Assembly (NCBI GenBank): GCA_032717465.1
Contig: CM064664.1
Coordinates: 5,859,906 to 5,923,905, forward strand
Length of the DNA: 64,000 bases
From: Coenobita brevimanus
Lineage: Eukaryota; Arthropoda; Malacostraca; Decapoda; Coenobitidae
Direction: 5' to 3'
A model generated the notes under the pieces. That model worked only from the letters and a program-made list of their open reading frames with translations, did not search any database and was not told the DNA's origin. This document shows, piece after piece, positions 9,562-19,399 of the stretch. The position numbers were made by a program, and so were the translations under genes. Position 1 is the stretch's first letter; every line of letters starts with the position of its first letter.

Positions 9562-10330
9562 TGTCAATAAATTATAGTGTAGTTTTTAGTATACTGTTTG
9601 AGAATGAGGTTCACAACTTTTTCTCTGTATTCTAGTTAGTCAGAATTCTTCTGTCATGCTATGCTTACCGAGGCAGGGGCGTCATTTCAATTTTCCTTGG
9701 GGGGGGGGGCTTAGGCTGTTTAGGAGGCCCCCCTACTCCCATCTCCCCACATGGGTGGAGTGGCGAGTGAGCATTTTTGAAACCACATGCAAAGCTGTAT
9801 TTAGAAAATTACAGCAGTAATCAATTATATTATATACTCTACATAATTATTTGTTAAACCAATTACTTTCTGTAAGACACACTAATGGATATTCTAGCAT
9901 TGGGAGTATTTCTATGTAAAGTTGAATATGTAATTTAAAGTTCATGGTAAAGTACATATACACATTATATGCTAATGACCTTGGATAACAGACCAAACAG
10001 CAGTCAAAATATTTGTATTGGTGATAGCTTAAACTGATTTCATTCTTACAGACTAATGAAAAGATAATTAATATAAAACTGAGAATGAAAAGATGTAAAC
10101 TTGTAACTGAATTAAAAATGGAAAGCTTTTAGCTTACTAGCTCCCAAAATATCATGAACCATATAAAGCAATGTGAAAAATTAAGCTGTACACTATGAGG
10201 TGGGAGAAATAAAAAGATGGTTTTAAAATCTGGAAGGGGCTTACGTAAGAAGGGTATATTAATTTAAGAATTCATTAAAGGAAAATGAAAATTAAACTAT
10301 GTATCGTTATTTCACTGAAAAACGAATAAA

Positions 10331-12640
10331 CTACTGCAACAGTGGATATATCCGTGATCTCTGCTTTGCAATGTTATCAATCAAGGTGTTAAAGGTAAGA
10401 TTTTTAATATAATCCTTTTCTGAGGTCACAAAGCGATCACTTATCATTGAGGTTCTTAGATATGTCTTGACTAAGCTAAGTACTGAAAAAAGTCGTTCAT
10501 TGCCTGTAGTAGTTACTGGAAGGATGAGAAGAATTTTGATAATTTTCACTATTTCAGAAAATGCACAATCTAATTGTTTGAGTTCATATAATTAAAACAG
10601 ATTCTTTGGCTGCTCACTCTTACTTAGAAAATGTCTTTTTGCAACAGATATTTGGAAAACTAGAAGAATTTCATCTATGTATTTATCTTTGTAAGACTGT
10701 ACTATAATAGAGAGCTCATATTCTAGAAAGTCTCTGGAACTGCAATCAAGAGCATTCTTTGTTTCTATTAGGGGCATGTTTTGTGTGAAGCGAATATCAA
10801 GTTCTGAGAGAAATCTATCAAAATAGGTTCTTTTGATTTCAGTCTTTGGAGCAATACAAGTATTCACCTCATTTCTCCCTAGAGCTGACTCATTTAAGAA
10901 GCTTTTTAGTAGAAGCCTTCTGAATTCTCTTAGGCTTAGGCCTGCTCAAGTGATTTGAATTTTCCAAGTTGGTATCTGCCTCATATGTTGAAGCAAAATC
11001 TTTAGCTTTGTCAAAAATATCAGAGAAAGCCTCGTCCGTTCTCAAGACCTGCAATTCCTTAATAGTTGACTGTATGAGAGAGCAAACTTCAGATAGTAAG
11101 GTTTCCTTTGCCTGAAGCTGATCTGACAAACTATTGGTAACTCTAAGGACTTGTTCAGTAATATGTAGATCCATTACGAACCTGAAAGACTAACTTTTTG
11201 TAAAGTCCATTTGCTTCTACCGCAGCTTCTGAATCGGTACCCTCTGAAACTGTATGATGCACTGATAGCAAACTTCCATAGCGAAGCTTAACCTTTGATA
11301 TTAACCTATAATAGCAAGACCATCTAATTACAGTAGGTCTTTCTAGTGTCAAATCCTGAAGATCTGCTTTCTGTGCCTGTGTGAAAAGTTGGTTCCCTGT
11401 GTTACTGTTTAATAAATGTGTAAAGTGTATTAATAATTGAAAAAAAAATGAAGAGAGGCCACTGGTATTCTTTATGCAGTCGCACAGTACTAAATTCAGC
11501 CTGGGTGCATGGCAATGTATGTACAGTATACTCCTTGGGGAATTTTATCCCGTAGTCTTGCTTGAATCTCGCTAGAGCATCCACTCATTACAGTAGCACC
11601 ATCATGACACTGAGCCACACACCTATACGAAAGTAAACCGCATTGTTCTAGCGCATATAAAATCAGCTAAACTTGCAGCATCAACCTTTTCCATGTAATA
11701 GGTTCCAATGACACGTTCCTTCACAATACCCTCACTAAAGTACCGCAAAAGAATAGCCATCTGTTCTTTTTTGACAAGTCTTTCTTTTCATCAACCATAA
11801 CTGAAAAGTACTTGGGTTCTTGTGCTTCAGCACAAACTGTGTCCTTGATATGTCATCCAGCAGCTGACATCAACTCATTCTGGTCGATCTAACTTTCGTT
11901 TTAGAGAGGGATTTGATTCAGCAATCAGGTGAAGAATTTCTACAATATTTCCTGAATTTCATGTATCACCACCCTCATTATGTCCACGAAAAGACAGGCC
12001 TCGCTTTCCGAGTAATGCAGTGACTCTTAAAAGTAACTTTACATGTTCCCTGTTGTCTCAATTTCTTTATTGCCTAGCTGAAGATAGAGAAGATGCTACA
12101 GAATGAGTGGACCCTGACCGAATATCCTTGACATCAGACCAAGGGATCATACTATTAAGGTGTCTTTCACTTGCCTGATGTTGTTTGAGAAGGGTACTGG
12201 TATCTTTCCATTTCCTTGTTCCAACATCAATAAACGGTGTCCTACCTAATCCTTCCTCCTTACGAAAAGATGCTTCAGCAAATTGGCTACATGGACAGCA
12301 GTAACACGTATCTTGTGAGACCGAGTAGGCTATTCTAACCAAGAAAATATATCAAAATAGGGATTTCTAAATTTCCAATTATTCTGATTGCTTGGGTAGC
12401 TTGGCAATTTTGGTTGACTGGGTTTATCATAGGGGGACTTAGATATATCAACTGCTTGAGTCGCTGGAGTTTGTGATGTGGATGGACTGTCTTTTGTATC
12501 TTTTTTATCTTGGTTCAGTGCAACAGTATGTGCTAATGTGACTTCTGCTTCATGAACAGAAATAAAATCTGAGTCTTGACTAGGGAATGATGTAGTGGCT
12601 AAGTCAGTATTGTTAGCTGCTTTACTGGCTGAATATATAT
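10331..12640 (-). pseudogene. hAT transposase, ZMYM/DUF4371 type, broken
   Basis: Fragments in N-to-C order on the minus strand. 12067-12342 carries a TTF-type zinc finger (CYCCPC, then WKDTSTLLKQHQASERH). 11402-11584 and 11155-11352 are parts of the DDE core region; the latter has RWSCYYRLISKVKLRYG. 10890-11174 has the VTNSLSDQLQAKE helix region. 10331-10549 has the C-terminal hAT dimerisation motif LPVTTTGNERLFSVLSLVK. At least five frame breaks or stops separate them, so no transposase can be made. A Ser/Thr-rich N-terminal stretch continues in frame-shifted pieces to about 12640. The order and the C-terminal motif make the family secure; the exact original start is not visible. Confidence 0.85.
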
Positions 12641-12646
12641 ATATAA

Positions 12647-12705
<59 letters not shown>
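12636..12705. repeat. (TA)n microsatellite, left part
   Basis: Near-pure TA run immediately left of the LTR element. Together with 16012-16078 it was one tract before insertion. The flanking ATAT on both sides fits a 4-bp target duplication, although any duplication in TA repeats is ambiguous. Confidence 0.85.
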
Positions 12706-12709
<4 letters not shown>

Positions 12710-13491
12710 ACGGAACAGAGAAAGATAATGTACACTTTAAGTGAGAATACTAAAAATCACTACTGTCCCGTAAAGTTCCAGGTTCAAAACAAAGAGTTAG
12801 GTAAAATTACAAGTTAAAGTTTAATGCTCAAACTAACAACAAAACATTCAGGACTCATAAGGATAATGTAATGGCAAAAACAGGTTAAATATATGGTTAA
12901 CTGCAATAGCCTCTATTAACACGAAATTAGCATGAGTAAATTTATCTAAGTCAGCCCTGTTAAAATGAGATACCAGATAATACTCAGTGAATGCCAGATA
13001 TATTATTACAGATACAAAATTTTATTAATGATGGCTGACAATAAGAACCCTTACATAAATTACAAGAACCTTACTAGGCCTAAGAATCAACTTATGCTAT
13101 ACAGTACAAGAACAAAATGCAATAACAGTTATACTCAAATTACACAGATGCTAGATGGTTGGAGACTTCCTGAGCACTCACAATAATAATAACTGTACAG
13201 GGGAGGACAGAGACGTGAACAAAATGAGGAGTAGATCTAAGTGGCAATGATGGAGAGACTGAGCTCATTATATAGGGGTCGGCAGAGCTTGATACAACTT
13301 GTAAGAAGGATGCGCAAATGAAGCCATGGGGACAAAGAGTTGACAATCCTGCTCTGAACAACAGAAAGGACGACTTACTCTACTATAACGGTAGAAGGGG
13401 GGACTGAGGCAGAACACGCTCGTGATCAAACATGCAGCATGCTGTGCATTAAAATTACACAAAGGATGATGAAATCATAGGCTATGTAACA
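12706..13491 (-). repeat. 3' LTR of the deleted Gypsy element
   Basis: 786 bp, TGTTAC...GTAACA ends. On the minus strand it holds a TATATAA box (13268-13274) and an AATAAA (13021-13026) in the U3-to-R order expected of an LTR. Confidence 0.92.
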
Positions 13492-13500
13492 CCTCCTCAC
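13492..13500 (-). promoter_or_regulatory. Polypurine tract
   Basis: GTGAGGAGG on the minus strand directly abuts the 3' LTR start (TGTTAC), the expected plus-strand primer position. Confidence 0.7.
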
Positions 13501-13552
13501 AAAGAAAAAGAAATTTACAAAGGAAATTTCTTATTACTCTAAAACAATCTGT

Positions 13553-14587
13553 CTAAAGTCTAGATAAGCAATCTGCAATAACATTTTCTTTCCCCTTGAC
13601 ATGTTGTATGTCTAATGAATACTCCTGAAGAAGTAGATTCCATCTTGTCAATCTCTGATTTTTATCTTTAAACTTATTAAGGAATTTCAGTGGGTTATGA
13701 TCGGTATAAATGACTATGAGGTCAAAACCAGAACACAAATAAAATGAAAAATGCTGTAAACCCAAAATCAAGGCCAAAAGCTCTTTCTCAATAGTTGAGT
13801 AGTTCTTTTGAGGTGGAGTGAACTTCTTACTGTAATAAGATAGAGGGTGTTCAATACCCTGATCATCCTCTTGCAGCAAAACAGCCCCAGCTCCTGTATC
13901 ACTTGCATCAACAGCCATCTTAAAAGGCTTAGCAAAATTTGGAGTAGCGAGCACTGGCTGACTTAATAGGATAGCTTTAAGTTTGGTGAAAGAGGATTCA
14001 CAGTTATCGGTCCAGACAAATTTAACTCCCTTTTTCAGTAGGTCTGTAAGTGGTGATACCAGAATTGAAAAGTTAAGAACAAATCTCCTGTAATAACCTA
14101 CCATTCCCAAAAATCTTTGTAGCTCTTTCCTACTTTTAGGTCTGGGAAGATCACTTATAACCTGAACCTTAGCTGCTGCTGGTGCAAGATGTCCATCACC
14201 AATTACGTACCCAAGGTACTGAACTTTAGCTTGACCAAACTCACACTTTGACAAATTAGGTACAAGATTAGCCTGAATCAAACGCTCAAGAAATTTACTG
14301 ACATGGCATAGGTGATCTTTCCAGTTGTCACTGAAGATTAATACATCATCAATATAAACAACACACCCTGCCAAACCCTCTGTTACAACATTCATGAGCT
14401 TCTGAAATGTGGCTGGTGCATTCTTCATACCATATGGCATTACAGAACATGCAAAAGTCTTTCCTAGTGTTACAAAACATGAGATCTCCCTAGCACGTTC
14501 AGTCATAGGTATTTGCCAGTATCCCTTTAACAAATCAAACTTACTTATGTACCTAGCCTTTCCGATCTTGTCTATGCAATCTTCCAC
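13553..14587 (-). CDS. pol: Gypsy reverse transcriptase (most) and RNase H
   Basis: 344-codon open stretch. It has the palm motifs FDLLKGYWQIPM (about residue 18), MPYGMKNAPATFQKLM (about 50) and the catalytic VVYIDDVLIFS (about 76-86). The thumb and connection block GYYRRFVLNFS follows. RNase H begins at MAVDASDTGAGAVLLQ (about 228), includes STIEKELLALI and IYTDHNPLKFL, and ends at ADCLSRL, where a typical protein would continue into integrase. Here the frame stops about 60 bp before the LTR. The Met used is internal: the true protein begins upstream at 14986, separated by one in-frame stop near 14670. Confidence 0.92.
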   Translation of the reverse strand: MEDCIDKIGKARYISKFDLLKGYWQIPMTERAREISCFVTLGKTFACSVMPYGMKNAPATFQKLMNVVTEGLAGCVVYIDDVLIFSDNWKDHLCHVSKFLERLIQANLVPNLSKCEFGQAKVQYLGYVIGDGHLAPAAAKVQVISDLPRPKSRKELQRFLGMVGYYRRFVLNFSILVSPLTDLLKKGVKFVWTDNCESSFTKLKAILLSQPVLATPNFAKPFKMAVDASDTGAGAVLLQEDDQGIEHPLSYYSKKFTPPQKNYSTIEKELLALILGLQHFSFYLCSGFDLIVIYTDHNPLKFLNKFKDKNQRLTRWNLLLQEYSLDIQHVKGKENVIADCLSRL

Positions 14588-14668
14588 GCGAGGGAGAGGG
14601 TAAGTGTCTGTTTTGATTATCTGATTAACACGTCTGTAGTCAATGCAAAGCCTCTGTGACCCACCTGG

Positions 14669-14986
14669 CTAAGGGACTAGGGTGACAGGAGAACTCCACT
14701 CGCTCTGACAGGGCTCAATCATCTTGTGGTCCAACAGGTAGCCAAGCTCCTTCTGGATGAGAGGAACTTTCACTGGGTTCACACGGTAAGGAGGCAATTT
14801 AATTGGCTTTGCGTCTCCAACATCGACATCATGCATCAACACAGTAGTTTTTCCTGGAGTGGCACGGAACACTTGAGGGTACTCCTGCAGTAATGCCGAA
14901 AACTGCAGGGCTAGCTGTAACTTAGCTAATTCAATCTGCGTTTGCTCATTTGGAGGAGTTACATTAAAAAAACTTTTATTAATCAT
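14669..14986 (-). pseudogene. pol: Gypsy reverse transcriptase, N-terminal part
   Basis: Encodes the approach to RT: the LPPYRVNPVKVPLIQKEL block, then HKMIEPCQSEWSSPVTLVP, followed by a TAG where the family normally has Lys before PGG. After that stop the same frame continues (CIDYRRVNQ, then PLPRVEDCIDK) into the downstream frame, so one nonsense change separates the two. Confidence 0.85.
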
Positions 14987-15147
14987 GCCAACAATTTGAT
15001 CTTTAGAATGATGAGAGTGAACTGCAATTCCCAGTTGTTAAGCAACAAGCTTAAGTTCATTCTTTGTTCTGTTTTCTACATCACACACTGTTTGCATATT
15101 TGACCAAAATCTTTGGCTTCATCAAGCGTAGTAATAGTAGACATCAT
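14987..15147 (-). pseudogene. gag: gag N-terminal remnant fused towards RT
   Basis: From a Met near 15147, a short frame with LDEAKDFGQIC, then (after a frame change) NELKLVA-stop-QLGIAVHSHHSKD. This resembles the SAP-like start of gag in some arthropod Gypsy elements (family resemblance from memory, modest confidence). It leads directly into the RT approach with no nucleocapsid or protease between, so most of gag and protease has been deleted. Confidence 0.45.
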
Positions 15148-15204
15148 GAGTAAATCACAGTCACAAAATATCAAGCAATATCCTTATGATAATATCCTGA
15201 AAAT

Positions 15205-15222
15205 CCTGATAAGAGGTCGCCA
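15205..15222 (-). promoter_or_regulatory. Putative primer-binding site
   Basis: TGGCGACCTCTTATCAGG on the minus strand, about 6 nt inside the 5' LTR. The TGGCGACC start is like the tRNA-Arg-type sites of 412/mdg-related elements; the rest diverges. Confidence 0.5.
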
Positions 15223-15228
15223 AATTTA

Positions 15229-16011
15229 TGTTACGGAACAGAGAAAGATAATGTACACTTTAAGTGAGAATACTAAAAATCACTACTGTCCCGTAAAGTT
15301 CCAGGTTCAAAACAAAGAGTTAGGTAAAATTACAAGTTAAAGTTTAATGTTCAAACTAACAAAACATTCAGGACTCATAAGGATAATGCAATGGCAAAAA
15401 CAGGTTAAATATATGGTTAACTGCAATAGTCTCTATTAACACGAAATTAGCATGAGTAAATTTATCTAAGTCAGCCCTGTTAAAATGAGATACCAGATAA
15501 TACTCAGTGAATGCCAGATATATTATTACAGATACAAAATTTTATTAATGATGGCTGACAAAATGAACCCTTACATAAATTACAAGAACCTTACTAGGCC
15601 TAAGAATCAACTTATGCTATACAGTACAAGAACAAAATGCATTAACAGTTATACTCAAATTACACAGCTGCTAGATGGTTGGAGACTTCCTGAGCTATCA
15701 CAATAATAATAACTGTACAGGGGAGGACAGAGATGTGAACAAAATGAGGAGTAGATCTAAGTGGCAATGATGCAGAGACTGAGCTCATTATATAGGGGCC
15801 GGCAGAGCTTGATACAACTTGTAAGAAGGACGTGCAAATGAAGCCATGGGGACAAAGAGTTGACAATCCTGCTCTGAACAACAGAAAGGACGACTTACTC
15901 TACTATAACGGTAGAAGGGGGGACTGAGGCAGAACACACTCGTGATCAAACATGCAGCATACTGTGCATTAAAATTACACAAAGGATGATGAAATCATAG
16001 GCTATGTAACA
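15229..16011 (-). repeat. 5' LTR of the deleted Gypsy element
   Basis: 783 bp. Minus-strand promoter TATATAA at 15788-15794 and AATAAA at 15541-15546. It lacks a 3-bp AAC present in the partner LTR. Confidence 0.92.
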
Positions 16012-16078
16012 ATATGTATATATATATATATATATATGTATATATTTATATGTATATATATATATATATATATTATAT
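16012..16078. repeat. (TA)n microsatellite, right part
   Basis: Continuation of the tract split by the LTR element, with scattered G interruptions (ATGTATA). Confidence 0.8.
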
Positions 16079-16167
16079 ATCCACTATATAGGATGATGAT
16101 GCCTGTAGAGCTTCAAGTTCTTCAACCAGTAAAGCAACGTCCACTTTGGGAACCACTGATCTAAATG

Positions 16168-16168
<1 letters not shown>

Positions 16169-16219
<51 letters not shown>
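16169..16219. repeat. (CA)n microsatellite
   Basis: About 25 uninterrupted AC dinucleotides inside the hAT element. Confidence 0.9.
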
Positions 16220-16220
<1 letters not shown>

Positions 16221-16393
16221 GATATATTTCACTCAAAAGGTATTGAGACTAAACACAATTTATTTTTAATTTCACGGTGTTAACCTTATATTTATTTTCA
16301 TTAACTGTAGTTGATTTGGAGGCCCTCTCAGAAAGCTTAGGGGGGGCGACCCCCCCTCGCTGCCCCCCCCCAAATGACGCCCCTGTACCGAGG

Positions 16394-17669
16394 CCATAAT
16401 TGGTCTAGTATAGTATGTAATGTGTAGCTTGCACACCAACACACAGTTTTCAGTCTGAATGGGCACTCCAAGCTATTTCCATCATGCGATGCTCTCCCTT
16501 GTTTTCCCAAGGCTCCACTCATTGTTTTCTCCTGACGGATAATACAGTATTTAGCATTAGTTTCAAGTTCATTTGGTCTTTCTGGCCCATATGGCACACA
16601 GTGTTTTCACTGAGCAAGTACTGTGAACTGCTGTCACTGCTTTAGCCTGGGGATCAGGCCACAGCCATCACAGACGCCTACAGTGGTGAAGTAATTGCCG
16701 AACCTTCCACTGAAGAAGAAAGCATTGTGCAACGACTGGTTTCAGCATTGACGGTGATGCTCTCCTTTTCCTGGGCCAGGTGGGAACTTGACAACCGCAA
16801 CATTTGGAATGGGGCAATGTTCTCAGAGTAGTCCTTGTCACCAGCCTACTTCCTGCCATGCCTGGAGGAATGGACTGACTCTTACAAAGTTCCTTATAGG
16901 GTCATGCCTATTCAGTTCCCAGTGTCAGTGAAGAGCTGTGAAACTGTCATCTAACTGCTGGTACTCGCATCTCAGTTTCAACAATAGTTTAAATGACTTG
17001 CTATTCATCTCCATTGCAGACAGTGACAAACTGCATTAATGTGAGAATCGTTGCGTTCATCATGACGGAGTGAGTGGCAAGGGAAGCAATCATCTGGGAG
17101 GCTCCCTTTTCTCCTAACCAGGTCCTGGATGCATACATAGAGGAGGCATATACTCGCCTCCCATATACCATACACCGCCCGTTCTCTGCTCTAACCTTTC
17201 TCATGCAGTGGAGAGCTCCATCTCCTGATCACTACAAGCTCTCCAAGTGCACCAAACTGAACGACAAGGCACCAGCCTCATCACTGAACACATGCAGCAT
17301 GATAAAAAGGCACAAAGGCCCCTACCCTTTAAAAGTTAACATTAGCAAAGGAGTGTCACACAACAAGCACCGATCTAGAAGACTTACTTGCTCACCGGTC
17401 AACATGTTGGCCTATCGGTCTTTGCCTTGCTCGTCGTATCTTCATCAGACTAACAAAGGTGTTGGTGCATCATGTGGTGACAGAGGGGGTGAACGTATTA
17501 ATGTATCTCATCAAGCGGCTTCTTGCAGCAGCCACTTAGGAGGAGTGTCCAGAAAATTCAGGCTGAGTAATCAAGTCATATGGGGAGCTCAGCTTCAAAA
17601 TCAATATGGAAAATCTTTGTTGAACCTTGTGAAGCAAGTAATCAGAATAGGTTTGGAGTAGAACACCAG
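16394..17669. other. No recognised gene; one 195-codon frame of doubtful status
   Basis: A 195-codon plus-strand frame (17074-17661) is the longest here. I recognise no domain in it; it has no hydrophobic or repeat pattern of note and its composition is ordinary. It lies just upstream of the DIRS-like relic and could belong to the same decayed element, but I cannot show this. Confidence 0.3.
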
Positions 17670-18580
17670 GCAAGTATGAGTTCGTTTTTCCCTGGACAGT
17701 GCATGTTGCCTTCGGGAAAATTGTTTAGGCCAATTCACGCCAACCTGAAGTCATGAAGACATGGTGAGCCACTGCCGTGGGCACTGAACTTGGCAGGTTG
17801 TGCCACTACCACCTATCACGGGAGGTAAAAGTGATCCCAGGAGAAAGGATGTTGCACAGGAGATTTGCTCCATCCAGTCCCTGCCAGCCCCAGGAGACTA
17901 CTTTGATGATGGATAGTGCCAGACTCCTATGACTGTAACCAATGCCTAAGACGTGGGAGGGCATTCTGTCATGAATGGGGCACCAACAACTGGGGGCTTG
18001 GACATAGACATAATGTGTCAAGTGCTTAAATATTAGTGAATTAGGGGTAATGCAAAAGCACAACTAACTGGTGGTGCATTGCATGAAATAGTATGGCATG
18101 TCAAGGTCTGAACCTTTTCTGGCATGGACAGAACAAATCCAGTCGCTAACTTACCATTGCCGTTGGTACCTGTTGGCTCAGAATTTTCTGGGGAGAAGAA
18201 CCAGAGGGCCAATGCACACTCCAGGTTTAAGTTAGCCTCAGTTGAATGGACTGTCTGGAGGGTTATATTCAACTCATTGGTTCTCAGGTATGGCCAAATG
18301 CAGGTGGACCTCTTTGTCACCAAAGACAAAATGTAGTTACTGCTCCACCTACCCAAGGTGCACTGTATGCTGACAAGTGGCCCGAATGCGATAGAGGAGG
18401 ACTGGATGAAGTCGACACGTATATACTTGTTTCCCTCACCTGCAACCAAAGTTCTCCTAAACGTAGTTAGCGATTCCAGCCTTGATTTTGAGAAATCTGG
18501 TTCTAGTACCAGAGTGCTGCAAAGAGTACGCCCCAACCCATTGCCTCTGGGGACAGAGTGCCTCACCAACCCCTAACAGA
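17670..18580 (+). pseudogene. Possible DIRS/Ngaro-type retroelement relic (RT-RNase H end)
   Basis: In broken frames, 18225-18480 encodes SVEWTVWRVIFNSLVLRYG and QMQVDLFVTKDKM, followed by EEDWM and YLFPSPATKVLLNVV. This order matches the EWSL...F...WG..VDLFA...N / DAL...W....YAFPP....VL block of the RNase H region in DIRS-like elements (family pattern from memory). Upstream pieces (GRLCHYHLSREVKVI near 17790, TTLMMDSA near 17900) fit weakly. No tyrosine recombinase or split repeats were found. Heavily mutated. Confidence 0.4.
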
Positions 18581-18841
18581 GAAGCTCCGAGCAACATTGA
18601 ATTTTTATGCATGATATTTCCCTAGTGGGTTTTATCCTCTGCAGAATTTCGTGGACGATATGCTATGAACATTGTGGGCCACCTCCACCAATTGCTCTGG
18701 ACTGCTTTCCTCAGTTTCTGAGCGGAATAGAGAGGCCCTTTTATAGCAGAGGCCCAGGTCCTGTTATTAGCCCCATCAAGGAGGTTATGTTTTAGCTTGT
18801 ATTGGTTTGTTGGTTTGTCTGTCTTTCTGCCTGTTTGTTGG

Positions 18842-19331
18842 CAGAATTATTCTAAAAGTTATGAATAGATTTTGAAGAAATTTTGTGGAACTGTGGGCCA
18901 TGGGCGAAGGATTAAATGATTAAATTTTGGTCCAGATATGGAGCCAGAGTATCCCATACAAAATTCTCCAAAAGTTCTCAATGAATTCCAATGAAATTTG
19001 TGGAAAGGTGCGCCAAGGACCAAGAAAGATTTTATGAAATATGGGGTCGTATTCGGATCCTGTATCCACGGATCCGGATCCAATATTACTCAGAAACCTG
19101 TGAACGGATTTTGATGAAATTTAGTGGAGCATGCGCCATTGGCCAAGGAAGAAATTGTTAAATTAGGGGCGGATCCGAATCCGGATCCGGAGTATCCCAC
19201 ATAATATCTCCAAAAGTTCTCAATTATTTTCAGTGAAATTTTGTGGAAAAGTGGGCCATGGACCAAGAAAGAACTGATTAAATTTTATGGTGGATTCAGA
19301 TCCGAATCCTATATCCGGATCCGGATCCTTT
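18842..19331 (+). repeat. Four tandem ~121-bp units with GGATCCGGATCC clusters
   Basis: Units start near 18842, 18963, 19085 and 19206. Each runs TAAAAGTT-type start, GATTTTGATGAAATT(T), GTGGA, GCGCCA/GGGCCATGG, CCAAGRAAGAA, TTAAATT, then clusters of GGATCC/GAATCC and a TATCCCAC end. The flanks (ggaggttatgtttt near 18779 and gtgatctgtgagcgctttctagttt near 19361) look like the fixed ends of a dispersed element I remember from other animal genomes; that recollection needs checking. Confidence 0.7.
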
Positions 19332-19399
19332 TTAATGGCAGTGGCATTGGCGAAGGTATGTGATCTGTGAGCGCTTTCTAGTTTCTATCGAGTTTGGTG

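Larger units (their letters stand above)
12706..16011 (-). mobile_element. Internally deleted Gypsy-type LTR retrotransposon
   Basis: Two LTRs in direct orientation (12706-13491 and 15229-16011) flank only 1.74 kb of internal DNA read on the minus strand. The order is primer-binding site, a short gag start, reverse transcriptase and RNase H, then polypurine tract. The middle of gag, the protease and the whole integrase are absent. The LTRs differ by roughly 16 substitutions and one 3-bp indel by my count, so the insertion is not recent. It lies inside the (TA)n tract of the hAT element and is therefore younger than that element. Confidence 0.92.
9674..16385 (-). mobile_element. hAT DNA transposon with 8-bp target duplication, carrying a nested LTR element
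   Basis: The ends are inverted repeats: CAGGGGCGTCATTT at 9674 and its reverse complement ending at 16385. Each is flanked by TACCGAGG (9666-9673 and 16386-16393), an 8-bp target duplication diagnostic of the hAT superfamily. A run of G follows the left end and a run of C precedes the right end. The decayed transposase lies on the minus strand between 10.33 and 12.64 kb. The (TA)n tract beyond it received an LTR retrotransposon at 12706-16011. A (CA)n tract lies at about 16169-16219. Confidence 0.92.

Noticed and set aside
17074..17661. 195-codon plus-strand frame as a real gene
   Set aside because: No recognisable motif, no splice or promoter context, and adjacent to a decayed retroelement; kept only as an unassigned stretch.
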